Source of the DNA: Ruegeria_B marisflavi
Lineage (GTDB): Bacteria > Pseudomonadota > Alphaproteobacteria > Rhodobacterales > Rhodobacteraceae
Direction of reading: 5' to 3'
Assembly: GCF_025673445.1 (NCBI RefSeq)
Contig: NZ_JAOVQN010000022.1
Location: 7,417-71,416, forward strand
DNA length: 64,000 nt
The position numbers and the translations under genes are program-made. The notes beneath the pieces are model-generated. The model ran no database searches and had not been told where the DNA came from. It worked only from the letters and a program-made list of their open reading frames with translations. Shown piece after piece: positions 34,954 through 44,481 of this stretch (position 1 is the first letter of the stretch; each line of letters starts with the position of its first letter).

Positions 34954-35186
34954 CATTTTGTGCGGCGGATCAGGTAAATCTGGTGATCGGCGGCGTCCTC
35001 TTGGCCGATCAGCGCATGGCCCGCCTCGGCACAGAAATGGGGCACGTCCACAACCGCCGCCGGATCGTCGGCCAGCAGCCGCAGCACCGCGCCGGGCGCC
35101 ATGGACTTCAGCCGCTTGCGGGCCTTGAGCACGGGCAGAGGGCACAGCAGCCCCAGCGCGTCGAGGGTCTCGAAATCGTTGGTCAT
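34953..35186 (-). CDS. tusA: TusA-like sulfurtransferase
   Basis: A 77-residue SirA/TusA-fold protein. The active-site Cys15 is in the motif LDALGLLCPLPVLKARKRLKSM, which binds a persulfide. Proteins of this family carry sulfur for tRNA thiolation or other sulfur transfers. The remainder (GAVLRLLADDPAAVVDVPHFCAEAGH) is typical. It diverges from ccdA, a disulfide-reducing membrane protein, so both concern thiol or sulfur chemistry. Start at 35186; an open frame to 35270 is not family-like. Confidence 0.88.
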   Translation of the reverse strand: MTNDFETLDALGLLCPLPVLKARKRLKSMAPGAVLRLLADDPAAVVDVPHFCAEAGHALIGQEDAADHQIYLIRRTK

Positions 35187-35311
35187 GCCCCGCAGATACG
35201 CCCGGGCCGCGCGCCTGTCCAGCGCCCGGCGCGACATTGCTACAACAGGGCCACGAGGATGTGACCGCATGGCCCCGTGACGTGGCTCCCACGATCACCT
35301 ATGTGCAGGAC

Positions 35312-36064
35312 ATGTTTGGAATAGAGATCATCGACGCGGGGCTTTTACCCGCCATGTTCGTGGCGCTCCTTGGCGGGATCGTCAGCTTTCTCAGCCCCTG
35401 TGTGCTGCCCATCGTGCCGCCCTATCTGGCCTATATGAGCGGGGTGAGCCTGGGCGAGATCCAGGACCAGGCCGCCGCCCGGCGCAAGGCGACGCTGGCG
35501 GCGCTGTTCTTTGTGCTGGGTCTGTCGACCGTCTTTCTGCTGTTGGGGTTCACGGCTTCGGCCTTTGGCGCCTTTGTGCTGTCCAATCAGGAGCTGTTCG
35601 CTAAGGCCTCGGGCGTGGTGGTCATTGTGTTCGGCCTGCACTTTCTGAGCGTCTTTCGCATTCCGCTGCTGGATCGTGAAGCGCGGATGCAGACCGGTGA
35701 CGCGGGGGGGTCGGTGTTTGGGGCCTATGTGCTGGGGCTGGCGTTTGCCTTTGGCTGGACACCTTGTATCGGGCCGCAGTTGGGTGCGATCCTGTCGCTG
35801 GCGGCGTCCGAGGCCTCGGTGGCGCGGGGCACGCTGTTGCTGGGTGTCTACGCGGCGGGGCTGGGGGTTCCCTTCCTGCTGGCGGCCATGTTCCTCAGCC
35901 GCTCGATGGCGCTTATGAACCGGGTCAAGCCGTATATGGGGCTGATCGAAAAGGTGATGGGCGGGCTGTTGCTGTTTGTCGGCATCATGCTGGTTACCGG
36001 CCTGTTCACTCAGTTCAGCTGGTGGTTGTTGGAGACCTTCCCGGCAATGGCGGTGCTGGGCTAA
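35312..36064 (+). CDS. ccdA: Cytochrome c biogenesis protein CcdA
   Basis: A 250-residue six-helix membrane protein of the DsbD-transmembrane family. It moves electrons from cytoplasmic thioredoxin to periplasmic thiol proteins such as CcmG and CcmH for cytochrome c assembly. The redox cysteines are Cys30 in FLSPCVLPIVPPY and Cys152 in FGWTPCIGPQLG. ATG at 35312 with GCAGGA upstream. It complements the ccmE/F/H genes found elsewhere in the window. Confidence 0.93.
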   Translation: MFGIEIIDAGLLPAMFVALLGGIVSFLSPCVLPIVPPYLAYMSGVSLGEIQDQAAARRKATLAALFFVLGLSTVFLLLGFTASAFGAFVLSNQELFAKASGVVVIVFGLHFLSVFRIPLLDREARMQTGDAGGSVFGAYVLGLAFAFGWTPCIGPQLGAILSLAASEASVARGTLLLGVYAAGLGVPFLLAAMFLSRSMALMNRVKPYMGLIEKVMGGLLLFVGIMLVTGLFTQFSWWLLETFPAMAVLG

Positions 36065-36220
36065 TCAGGTCCGGGGCGCTGTCTACTCCCCCCGCCGCCG
36101 GGCCCTTGGCCCGACGCCACCCGAGAGTATCTTCAGCCAGCAAGAAGCAGAAGGATTGTCATTGCTTGGGCTTAATCTTGTCCCAGTGATGCGCTAGGTT
36201 TGGCCCAAAGAGGTCGAGCC

Positions 36221-37453
36221 ATGAGCAGTGTCCCATCCGCAGGTCAGGTGCGCCGACGCCGGGTGTTCTATATCCCCGGCTACGACCCGATTCATCCCCG
36301 CCGTTATCGCGAGCTATATCGCAAGGAAAGCGCCGAGCAGACGCGGATCTCGGGCTATTCCGTCACGCTCAAGCCCAAGACCACCAAGGGCCCTTATGGC
36401 TGGCATGTCAGCTCTGAACAGGAGGGGGAGGCGGTTGAGGCGGATGTCGAGGTGCTGGTCTGGTCGGATATCGTGCGCGGCAGCATGTCGAACTCGATCC
36501 CGGCCACCTATGCGCAGCTGGCGCGCACCGCCTGGACCTATATCGCTTCGGGCGTGCTCTGGCGGCTGATGCGGCTGCGGAAGGGGCCGGTGATTGCGGC
36601 GCTTTACCCGGTGGGGATGCTGCTGGCGCAGCTGTTGGCGGCGCTCTTGCTGGTCTGGCTGGGTTGGCGGCTGGGTGGGTTGACCGGATGGCCGCTTGCC
36701 GCGCTGGCCGGGATGGGCGCGGGCGCGGGCGCGGCGGTCTACCTGCTGCGCTGGTTCCGGGTCAAGGACGGCACCTTCTTTGCCTATTACCTGATGCATG
36801 ACTATGCCTATTCGGCGCGCTGGCGCGGCGCCAATCCGCCCGAGCTGGAGGCGCGGATCGGCGATTTCGCCGACCGGATCGCCGAGGCCCTTTCGGGGGA
36901 GGCCGACGAGGTGCTGGTGGTGGGCCATTCCTCGGGCGCGCATGTGGGCGTGTCGGTGCTGGCCGATCTGATCCGCGCGGGCAGGGTGCCCGCGGACGGT
37001 CCGGCGCTGGGGTTTCTGACATTGGGGCAGGTGGTGCCGATGGTGTCGTTCCTGCCCGAGGCGCAGCGGCTGCGCGCCGATCTGCACTATCTCTGCGCGC
37101 GCGACGAGCTGTCTTGGGTCGATGTCTCGGCGCCGGGTGATGGCTGTGCCTTCGCGCTGTGTGATCCGGTGGCGGTCAGCGGGGTTGCCCCAGCGACGGG
37201 CAAGCGCTGGCCGCTGGTGCTGTCGGCGGCCTTTACCCAGACGCTCAGCCCGGCCCGCTGGGCCGAGCTGCGCTGGCGTTTCTTCCGGCTGCATTTCCAG
37301 TATCTCTGCGCCTTCGATCAGGTGGGGGACTATGACTATTTCCGCATCACCGCCGGGCCGCAGACGCTGGCCGCGCGCTATCGCGACCGGGCGCCGTCGA
37401 AATCGCGGATCGACCGGGCGGTGAGCAAATATACCGATATGGGCGCCCCATGA
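36221..37453 (+). CDS. Membrane-anchored serine hydrolase-like protein of unknown function
   Basis: A 410-residue protein. The N-terminal part begins RRRVFYIPGYDPIHPRRYRELYRKE, then two hydrophobic helices (about 124-148 and 150-172), then an alpha/beta-hydrolase-like part with the nucleophile elbow VVGHSSGAHVG (Ser237). I do not recognise a characterised relative. The stop overlaps the start of a cytochrome P450 gene (ATGA), so the two are translationally coupled and probably act on the same lipid-like substrate. ATG at 36221 with AAAGAGG upstream. Confidence 0.7.
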   Translation: MSSVPSAGQVRRRRVFYIPGYDPIHPRRYRELYRKESAEQTRISGYSVTLKPKTTKGPYGWHVSSEQEGEAVEADVEVLVWSDIVRGSMSNSIPATYAQLARTAWTYIASGVLWRLMRLRKGPVIAALYPVGMLLAQLLAALLLVWLGWRLGGLTGWPLAALAGMGAGAGAAVYLLRWFRVKDGTFFAYYLMHDYAYSARWRGANPPELEARIGDFADRIAEALSGEADEVLVVGHSSGAHVGVSVLADLIRAGRVPADGPALGFLTLGQVVPMVSFLPEAQRLRADLHYLCARDELSWVDVSAPGDGCAFALCDPVAVSGVAPATGKRWPLVLSAAFTQTLSPARWAELRWRFFRLHFQYLCAFDQVGDYDYFRITAGPQTLAARYRDRAPSKSRIDRAVSKYTDMGAP

Positions 37454-38802
37454 TCCCGCCCAAACCCCCCGCGCGCCCGGACAAGGTTTCGCTCTGGCGC
37501 TATCTCAAACTGTTCCGCCAGGACCTGTTGTCGGCGCAGCCCGCGCGGCTGTACCGCGCCTGGATGGCCGAGTTCCGCACGCCCTTCTTTCGCTCGTATC
37601 TGGTGAACCAGCCCGATCTGGTGGACACGGTGCTGAAGGGGCGTCCCGATGATTTCCCCAAGTCGAACCGCATCAGCGAGGGGTTGCGGCCGCTGTTGGG
37701 TAATTCGGTCTTTCTGACCAATGGCGAGACCTGGAAGCGCCAGCGGCGCATCATCGACCCGGCATTCGAAGGCGGGCGCCTGCGCGATACCTTTCCTGCC
37801 ATGTGGGCGGCCTCCGAGGCGGCGGTGAACCGGCTGGCGGCGCAGGCCGGGCGGGAGTCCGAGATCGAAGAGGTCACCAGCCACGCGGCGGCGGATGTGA
37901 TCTTTCGCACCCTGTTCTCGATCCCGATCGAACATGAGGTGGCGGCGCAGGTGTTCACCCGGTTCCGGGCCTATCAGCGGGCGCAGCCGCTGTTGAACCT
38001 TGCGGCCTTTGTGCCGGTGCCGCGCTGGGTGCCCCGGTTCCATTCGCGCGAAACCCGGCGGAACGCGGCGGTAATCCGGGGGCTGATCCGGCAGTTGACC
38101 AATACCCGGATGGAGGAGATCCGCGCCGGCACCGCGCCCGATGACCTGGCCACCAAGATCATGACCACCACCGACCCGCAGACAGGCGACCGGTTCGACA
38201 CCGACGAGATGGTCGATCAGGTGGCGATCTTTTTCCTGGCCGGGCACGAAACCAGCGCCTCGGCGCTGGCCTGGACGCTGTACCTGATGGCGCTTTATCC
38301 TGACTGGCAGGACAGGCTGGCCGAAGAGGCGAGGGCGCTGGACCGTGCGCCGGACTTCAGCGTAATGTCGAAACTGCGCCTCAGCCGCGATGTGTTCCGC
38401 GAGGCGCTGCGCCTGTACCCGCCCGTGCCGATGATGGTGCGCGAAACGACTTGCCCCGAGCGGTTCCGCGACCGCGATGTGCCTAGGGGCGCGCAGATCG
38501 TGCTCAGCCCCTGGCACCTGCACCGGCATGAGCGCCTGTGGGAGCGGCCCGACGACTTCGACCCGGCCCGCTGGCAGACCGAGAATGGCAAGACCTGCCA
38601 GCGCAGCGCCTATATGCCGTTTTCGGCGGGCGCGCGCGTCTGCACCGGGGCGGGGTTTGCCATGGTCGAGGGGCCGCTGATCCTGTCGATGCTGCTGCGG
38701 CGGTTCCGGTTCGAGCGGATCGCGGGGCGCGAGCCGGTTCCGGTGGCGCATCTGACCGTGCGGGCCGCGGATGGCATCTGGCTGCGCGTGGTTGAGCGCT
38801 AA
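37450..38802 (+). CDS. Cytochrome P450
   Basis: A 450-residue haem monooxygenase. The I-helix oxygen motif AGHETS is at 264-269, the K-helix ExxR is in FREALRLYPP, and the haem-binding loop FSAGARVCTGAGFA has the thiolate ligand Cys398. There is no membrane anchor or fused reductase, so it needs separate redox partners. The sequence resembles fatty-acid/terpenoid-type bacterial P450s (CYP4/CYP102-like spacing), but the substrate is unknown. Coupled to the upstream hydrolase by a four-base overlap. Confidence 0.92.
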   Translation: MIPPKPPARPDKVSLWRYLKLFRQDLLSAQPARLYRAWMAEFRTPFFRSYLVNQPDLVDTVLKGRPDDFPKSNRISEGLRPLLGNSVFLTNGETWKRQRRIIDPAFEGGRLRDTFPAMWAASEAAVNRLAAQAGRESEIEEVTSHAAADVIFRTLFSIPIEHEVAAQVFTRFRAYQRAQPLLNLAAFVPVPRWVPRFHSRETRRNAAVIRGLIRQLTNTRMEEIRAGTAPDDLATKIMTTTDPQTGDRFDTDEMVDQVAIFFLAGHETSASALAWTLYLMALYPDWQDRLAEEARALDRAPDFSVMSKLRLSRDVFREALRLYPPVPMMVRETTCPERFRDRDVPRGAQIVLSPWHLHRHERLWERPDDFDPARWQTENGKTCQRSAYMPFSAGARVCTGAGFAMVEGPLILSMLLRRFRFERIAGREPVPVAHLTVRAADGIWLRVVER

Positions 38803-38870
38803 CATCCTACCATCCGCGTTTGCCATACTGTATGCGGTGCCAAGCGGAATCATTTAGACGGGAAAGACAT

Positions 38871-39752
38871 ATGTCCAAGGCACAAATGCGCGAACAGATG
38901 GCAAATGGCGCGGGCTTCATTGCGGCCCTGGATCAGAGCGGCGGCTCGACCCCAAAGGCGCTGGCGCTTTATGGTGTGGACGCGGCGCAATACGGATCCG
39001 AGGAAGAGATGTTCGCCGAGATCCAGCGCATGCGCGCCCGGATCATCCTGGCCGACGATTTCACCAGCAAGAAGGTGATCGGCGCGATCCTGTTCGAACG
39101 CACCCTGGGCGAGAGCATCGAGGGTCGTGGCGTGGCCGATTACCTGTGGAACGTCAAAGGTGTGGTGCCCTTCCTCAAGATTGACAAGGGTCTCGAAGAC
39201 GAGGCCAATGGCGTGCAGCTGATGAAGCCGATCCCAGGCCTGGCCGCGACCCTGGCCAAGGCCGAAGGCGTGTTCGGCACCAAGGAACGCTCGGTCATCC
39301 ACGAGGCCAATGCCGAAGGCATTGCCGCCGTGGTGGCGCAGCAGTTCGACGTCGCACGCGAAGTCGTCGCCGCCGGCATGGTGCCGATCGTCGAACCCGA
39401 GGTGAGCATTCACTCGACCACCAAGGCGCAGGCCGAAGAGATGCTGAAGGAGGAAATTCTGAAGCATCTCGACACGCTGGCCGATGGGCAGGATGTGATG
39501 CTGAAACTGACCATTCCCAGCACCGCCAATCTTTATGACGCTCTAGCCGATCATCCCCGTGTGGTGCGAGTGGTGGCGCTGTCGGGTGGCTATTCCACCG
39601 ATCAGGCCTGCGATCTGCTCAGCCGGAACGGCAAGATGATTGCCTCGTTCTCGCGTGCGCTGACCGAGGGTCTGTCGAAACGGCAGTCGGATGCCGAGTT
39701 CAACGCAGCCCTAGGCGGCAATATCGACAAGATCTATCGCGCCTCGCTGTAA
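38871..39752 (+). CDS. Fructose-bisphosphate aldolase, class I
   Basis: A 293-residue Schiff-base aldolase that cleaves fructose 1,6-bisphosphate. Family stretches include GFIAALDQSGGSTPKAL at the N-terminus, VVPFLKIDKGL, VEPEVSIHS and LKLTIPS with the candidate Schiff-base lysine, and VVALSGGYS. Length is normal for the bacterial class I form. ATG at 38871 with GGGAAAG upstream. A strong terminator follows. Confidence 0.9.
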   Translation: MSKAQMREQMANGAGFIAALDQSGGSTPKALALYGVDAAQYGSEEEMFAEIQRMRARIILADDFTSKKVIGAILFERTLGESIEGRGVADYLWNVKGVVPFLKIDKGLEDEANGVQLMKPIPGLAATLAKAEGVFGTKERSVIHEANAEGIAAVVAQQFDVAREVVAAGMVPIVEPEVSIHSTTKAQAEEMLKEEILKHLDTLADGQDVMLKLTIPSTANLYDALADHPRVVRVVALSGGYSTDQACDLLSRNGKMIASFSRALTEGLSKRQSDAEFNAALGGNIDKIYRASL

Positions 39753-39772
39753 ATCGGGCGCAGATCGGGAAC

Positions 39773-39798
39773 CGGGCCGCGATATCGCGGCCCGTTTT
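39773..39798. terminator. Terminator after the aldolase gene
   Basis: Perfect 9-bp stem CGGGCCGCG/CGCGGCCCG, loop ATAT, followed by TTTTC. It lies between the convergent aldolase and tag genes. Confidence 0.85.
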
Positions 39799-40406
39799 CA
39801 TTTGGGCAGCGTGAATTCGGCCCGCAGCCGCGCCGCCTTGTCGCGCATGGCGCAGCCCCGCGCGTGGTCGTTGACCAACCCCATCGCCTGCATGAAGGCA
39901 AAGACCGTGGTGGGGCCAACAAATTTCCAGCCGCGTTTTTTCAGATCTTTCGACATCGCGGTCGAGGCGGGGATGATGCTGGCAGTCTGCGGCTCGGGCA
40001 GGTCCTCGGGCTTGGGTTCGTAGGACCAGACATAGGCGGCTAGGCTACCATGCTCAGCCAGCAGATCATCCATACGACGGGCATTGTTGATCACCGCCTC
40101 GATCTTGCCGCGATGGCGGATGATACCGGCATCGCCCAGCAGGCGGGCAACATCCGTGTCGTTATAGACAGCGATGCGGGTCCAGTCGAACCCGTCGAAC
40201 GCGGCGCGGAAATTCTCGCGCTTGGCCAGGATGGTGCGCCAGCTGAGGCCGGACTGAAAGCTTTCAAGGCAGAGCTTCTCGAAGAGGCGCCGGTCGTCAT
40301 CCACCGGATAGCCCCATTCGCGGTCGTGATAGTCGAAGAATTCCGGCGCCGCCTGACACCAGCGGCAGCGCGGCTGGCCGTCGGGGCCAGGGACAGTGCC
40401 GCTCAT
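39798..40406 (-). CDS. tag: DNA-3-methyladenine glycosylase I
   Basis: A 202-residue helix-hairpin-helix glycosylase that removes 3-methyladenine from alkylated DNA. Zinc ligands include Cys14 and Cys17 in RCRWC and His27-type residues in YHDREWG, with the C-terminal NDHARGCAMRD. The SFQSGLSWRTILAKRENFR segment is characteristic. Its start overlaps the stop of the YCII gene by four bases; it is last in a tetR-YCII-tag operon. Confidence 0.93.
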   Translation of the reverse strand: MSGTVPGPDGQPRCRWCQAAPEFFDYHDREWGYPVDDDRRLFEKLCLESFQSGLSWRTILAKRENFRAAFDGFDWTRIAVYNDTDVARLLGDAGIIRHRGKIEAVINNARRMDDLLAEHGSLAAYVWSYEPKPEDLPEPQTASIIPASTAMSKDLKKRGWKFVGPTTVFAFMQAMGLVNDHARGCAMRDKAARLRAEFTLPK

Positions 40407-40702
40407 ACGGCAGCCTCGGGCAGCAGGAAGGTGAAATCGGCGCTGGCGCGCGACGGCGTAAGCTCCAGGACCTCGGCGGTCACCACATCCTCGACCACAA
40501 AGGGGTCCGCGGCGACGCGGGCCTCAACCTCGGCGCGCGAGGCGGACCGCGCGAGGATGCCGCCGCCTAGCTGAGGTTGAAGACTGCCCGCAAGGTCAAA
40601 GACACCATCATCAAATCCCTGTTTCAGCCAATCGACATGGTTGGCCATGAATTCGGGCGCCCGGGCTTTGTTGGTGGAGAATTTCAGCAAGATCAGAAAC
40701 AT
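40403..40702 (-). CDS. YCII-related domain protein
   Basis: A 99-residue protein with a ferredoxin-like YCII fold: MFLILLKFSTNKARAPEFMANHVDWLKQGFDDGVFDLAGSLQP and DPFVVEDVVTAEVLELTP. The conserved His (ANHVDWL) and Asp (DPF) of the family are present. Members are small enzymes or binding proteins of mostly unknown function. It starts 12 bp after the tetR stop and overlaps tag. Confidence 0.85.
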   Translation of the reverse strand: MFLILLKFSTNKARAPEFMANHVDWLKQGFDDGVFDLAGSLQPQLGGGILARSASRAEVEARVAADPFVVEDVVTAEVLELTPSRASADFTFLLPEAAV

Positions 40703-40714
40703 CTCTTTGTGTCC

Positions 40715-41290
40715 TCAAGTTGTTCGGGAAAGTGTGTCATCCAGCCAGCGGTGCATCTCCGCCACCTCGGTGCGAAGGAACCCCTCGTCGTGAAAGCTCT
40801 GCGCCAGGGTCGCAGCGCCCTGGCTGCGGGCCAGCAGATGCATCGCCAGTGCGGACGCCTCCGCACCAAGACCCGCCTCGGCGAACTGGCGCTGCAACCA
40901 GTCGCGGAAAAGGGTGAACAGCCCGTTGGCCTGCCCCTGCGCGGCATGGTCAAGCTTGCTGAGTTCGGTGCAGAGCGAGCCCACGGGACAGCCGTAACGG
41001 GTGATCTTGGCCCGGCTCATGATCATCAGGTCGATGAAACTGGCGATGCGGGCACGGGGGGTGTCACCGTCGCCCTGCCATTCCGCCAGCATCTGCGCGG
41101 TGCGGGCCAATCGCAACTGGATCACCTCGGTCAGGATCTCGTCCTTGGTTCTGAAGTGATAATAGAAATTGCCGCGCGAGATGCCCACAGCCGCTGCGAT
41201 ATCGGCAAACGAGGTCTGCGCGAATCCCTGCCGGTAGAACAGGTCATCGGCGGCGGCGACGATCTGGTCGCGAGTCTGTGCCTGTACCAT
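40715..41290 (-). CDS. TetR family transcriptional regulator
   Basis: A 191-residue repressor with an N-terminal TetR HTH (TRDQIVAAADDLFYRQGFAQTSFADIAAAVGISRGNFYYHFRTKDEIL) and a helical ligand domain with two cysteines (CPVGSLC). It probably represses its own operon with YCII and tag, because two copies of a 5-6-5 palindrome (CTAGGA/TCCTAG type) lie directly upstream. The ligand is unknown. ATG at 41290; a TTG two codons earlier is less likely. Confidence 0.9.
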   Translation of the reverse strand: MVQAQTRDQIVAAADDLFYRQGFAQTSFADIAAAVGISRGNFYYHFRTKDEILTEVIQLRLARTAQMLAEWQGDGDTPRARIASFIDLMIMSRAKITRYGCPVGSLCTELSKLDHAAQGQANGLFTLFRDWLQRQFAEAGLGAEASALAMHLLARSQGAATLAQSFHDEGFLRTEVAEMHRWLDDTLSRTT

Positions 41291-41299
41291 ATCCAACCT

Positions 41300-41339
41300 C
41301 TAGGATGCGTGTCCTAGAGTTTGTAGGTCAGGCGTCCTA
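41300..41339. promoter_or_regulatory. Tandem operator-like palindromes upstream of tetR
   Basis: Site 1 (41300-41317) is CTAGGA-TGCGTG-TCCTAG, a perfect palindrome. Site 2 (41324-41339) is TAGGT-CAGGCG-TCCTA, the same 5-6-5 layout with one mismatch. The centres are 23 bp apart, about two helical turns. They are the likely autoregulatory TetR sites. Confidence 0.65.
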
Positions 41340-41356
41340 GTGCTGTCAACCCGGGT

Positions 41357-41578
41357 TCACCGCCTGCTCTGATACCAGCCCAGAACATACACGCGGATGG
41401 CCGAGGCGAGGCCGGTCTCGGGGTCGCGCGCGGCATCAATATCGCCCGCCAGAACATTGACTGGTATATCTTTCTCCTTTGCGATCGCGCGAAAGGCCCG
41501 CCAGAACGGATCCTCGAGCGAGACCGAGGTGCGGTGCCCTCGCAGCGTCAGCGAACGTTTGACGGGGCGGCCGCTCAT
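41357..41578 (-). CDS. Ribbon-helix-helix domain protein
   Basis: A 73-residue protein with a ribbon-helix-helix-like core: RSLTLRGHRTSVSLEDPFWRAFRAIAKEKDIPVNVLAGDID, followed by ASAIRVYVLGWYQ. Such proteins bind DNA as dimers through the N-terminal strand. Its start overlaps the stop of the DUF4169 gene (ATGA). Third gene of the fumC-DUF4169-RHH set. The target is unknown. Confidence 0.8.
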   Translation of the reverse strand: MSGRPVKRSLTLRGHRTSVSLEDPFWRAFRAIAKEKDIPVNVLAGDIDAARDPETGLASAIRVYVLGWYQSRR

Positions 41579-41750
41579 TCCTCGACCTCGTGGCCGTCAT
41601 GATCGCGCCGGGCCTTGTCGGCGCGGGCGCGCTCCAGCTGTTTGTCGGCCTTGCTGCGGCCGAACTTCACCGCGTTCTCGTCCGCGCGCGCCTTTTTCTC
41701 GGCGCGCACCTTCTGTTTGCGGAACTGGTTGAGGTTGACCGGCTTTCCCA

Positions 41751-41751
<1 letters not shown>
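41575..41751 (-). CDS. DUF4169 family small basic protein
   Basis: A 58-residue, highly charged protein starting MGKPVNLNQFRKQKVRAEKK and ending RDHDGHEVEE, with a central NAVKFGRSKADK that marks DUF4169. It is nearly all Lys, Arg, Glu and Ala and likely a single helix. Function unknown. The ATG overlaps the fumC stop (TGATG), and its stop overlaps the start of the RHH gene, so all three are translationally coupled. Confidence 0.8.
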
Positions 41752-43145
<1,394 letters not shown>

Positions 43146-43157
43146 GTATGCCTCCAC

Positions 43158-43250
43158 TCACCGGTTGGCCTCAGATTTGACCGGTCGCCCCGTCGGTGCA
43201 AGAGGGATTGGGCCTCCGTTTCCGATCAGAACATAGTTTTTATCAGCCAT
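43158..43250 (-). CDS. Possible 30-residue small protein upstream of fumC
   Basis: An ATG-to-TGA frame encodes MADKNYVLIGNGGPIPLAPTGRPVKSEANR (given here in two parts: MADKNYVLIGNGGPI, then PLAPTGRPVKSEANR). Its TGA lies 8 bases before the GGAGG of fumC, a spacing that would allow coupling. No strong ribosome site precedes it and I know no homologue. It could be a leader peptide or chance. Confidence 0.3.
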   Translation of the reverse strand: MADKNYVLIGNGGPIPLAPTGRPVKSEANR

Positions 43251-43323
43251 AGAAGACTCATGCGTTGTTACCTGCGCGCAGCCGGGTAATATGAACAACA
43301 CAAGTCAGTCATTGGAGGCCTCA

Positions 43324-43887
43324 ATGCGTATCGCGATCCTTAGCCTTCCGTCCCGTGCGATATGGCTGTTTTCGTTCTTATTTTTGTCTGTTTTGCTTTT
43401 GACTAATCCGGTCAGCGCAGCAGATATTGAGCAGTTCGTGGGCGAATACGAAGGAAATGCGGACCTTATCCGGGCCGATGGCAGTACCGAACCGCGAGAT
43501 ATGAGCGTCTCTATTCAAGAAACTAAGGATGGATTCAACGTCAGTTGGTCGACGACGATCCAGAAACCTGACGGCAGGATAAAGGAGAGCGACTATTCAG
43601 TCGATTTTCTTCCCAGCGCCAGAGAGGGCATTTATTCAGCAGCGATGACGCGGAACGTCTTTGGTCATGTGGTCCAACTCGACCCGATGAAAGGCGAACC
43701 CTATGTTTGGGGACGGATCGTTGGCGATACCATGACGGTCTATTCGCTCTTCGTGTCAGACGACGGCGGATACGAGATGCAGCAATTCGACCGGACTTTG
43801 GTCGATGGCGGATTGATGCTGGAGTTTTCTCGGCTAAAGAATGGCGTGATGGAGCGCTCTGTCGAGACTTTTCTGCAAAAGCAGTAA
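43324..43887 (+). CDS. Secreted protein of unknown function
   Basis: A 187-residue protein with a clear signal peptide (hydrophobic core IWLFSFLFLSVLLL, cleavage after NPVSA). The mature part begins ADIEQFVGEYEGNADL and appears beta-rich (DMSVSIQETKDGFNVSWSTTIQ, MQQFDRTLVDGGLMLEFSRLKNG), suggesting a lipocalin-like barrel. No catalytic motif is seen. The ATG at 43324 has GGAGG at good spacing; an earlier ATG (43291) would precede the signal peptide with a hydrophilic stretch. It is divergent from fumC. Confidence 0.7.
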   Translation: MRIAILSLPSRAIWLFSFLFLSVLLLTNPVSAADIEQFVGEYEGNADLIRADGSTEPRDMSVSIQETKDGFNVSWSTTIQKPDGRIKESDYSVDFLPSAREGIYSAAMTRNVFGHVVQLDPMKGEPYVWGRIVGDTMTVYSLFVSDDGGYEMQQFDRTLVDGGLMLEFSRLKNGVMERSVETFLQKQ

Positions 43888-43947
43888 CCACAGCACCGAC
43901 TGGTAGAGTCCAGCCAAACCTAAACCTATTCCGAACAGGTCCCGGTA

Positions 43948-44400
43948 TCAGTGCTTGCGGAAGCTGTCCAGGGAAACGACTTCCGCATCCGAATGCCGCT
44001 CTTCGTCGTCCTCTTCGTCTTCATCCACATCGTCTGTTTCATCTGCGTCCGGGCTTTCAAAGCGCAAACCGAACTCAACGGACGGATCGACAAAGGTCTT
44101 GATGGCGTCGAAGGGGATGTAAAGCGGCTCAGGCGTGTCACCGAAGTTCAGCGTGATGGAAAACCCATCGTCGTCAACATGGAGGTTTTCGTACCAATGT
44201 TGCACTACGATCGTCATCTCGCCGGGATATCGATCTGAAAGCCAATCAGCGAGACCGACATCGGGATGTCTGGTGTCGAAGGTGATAAAAAAATGATGAG
44301 CTCCGGGGAGCCCCTTGTGTTCCACGTCGCCTAGGACTGTTTTGATCAGCCCGCGCATGGCGGTATGCATCAGATTTCCGTAGTCGATGCCTCGCGACAT
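43948..44400 (-). CDS. sspB: SspB family ClpXP adaptor
   Basis: A 150-residue alphaproteobacterial SspB. It recognises the tmRNA-encoded degradation tag and delivers tagged proteins to ClpXP. The substrate-binding domain (GAHHFFITFDTRHPDVGLADWLSDRYPGEMTIVVQHWYENL, then FSITLNFGDTPEPLYIPFDAI) is followed by a long acidic linker (DADETDDVDEDEEDDEE) and the C-terminal ClpX-binding tail VVSLDSFRKH. The tmRNA gene itself lies 3 kb away on the same strand. Confidence 0.92.
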   Translation of the reverse strand: MSRGIDYGNLMHTAMRGLIKTVLGDVEHKGLPGAHHFFITFDTRHPDVGLADWLSDRYPGEMTIVVQHWYENLHVDDDGFSITLNFGDTPEPLYIPFDAIKTFVDPSVEFGLRFESPDADETDDVDEDEEDDEERHSDAEVVSLDSFRKH

Positions 44401-44481
44401 GTTGTGTCCCCAATTCGAAATTGAGCTTCAGCATAAAAGATTCGGACGGAAACAAAAGAGATTGCACGCGGCTATTTTCGG

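Noticed and set aside
37378..38853. 491-codon minus-strand frame over the P450
   Set aside because: Antisense shadow of a clear P450 gene.
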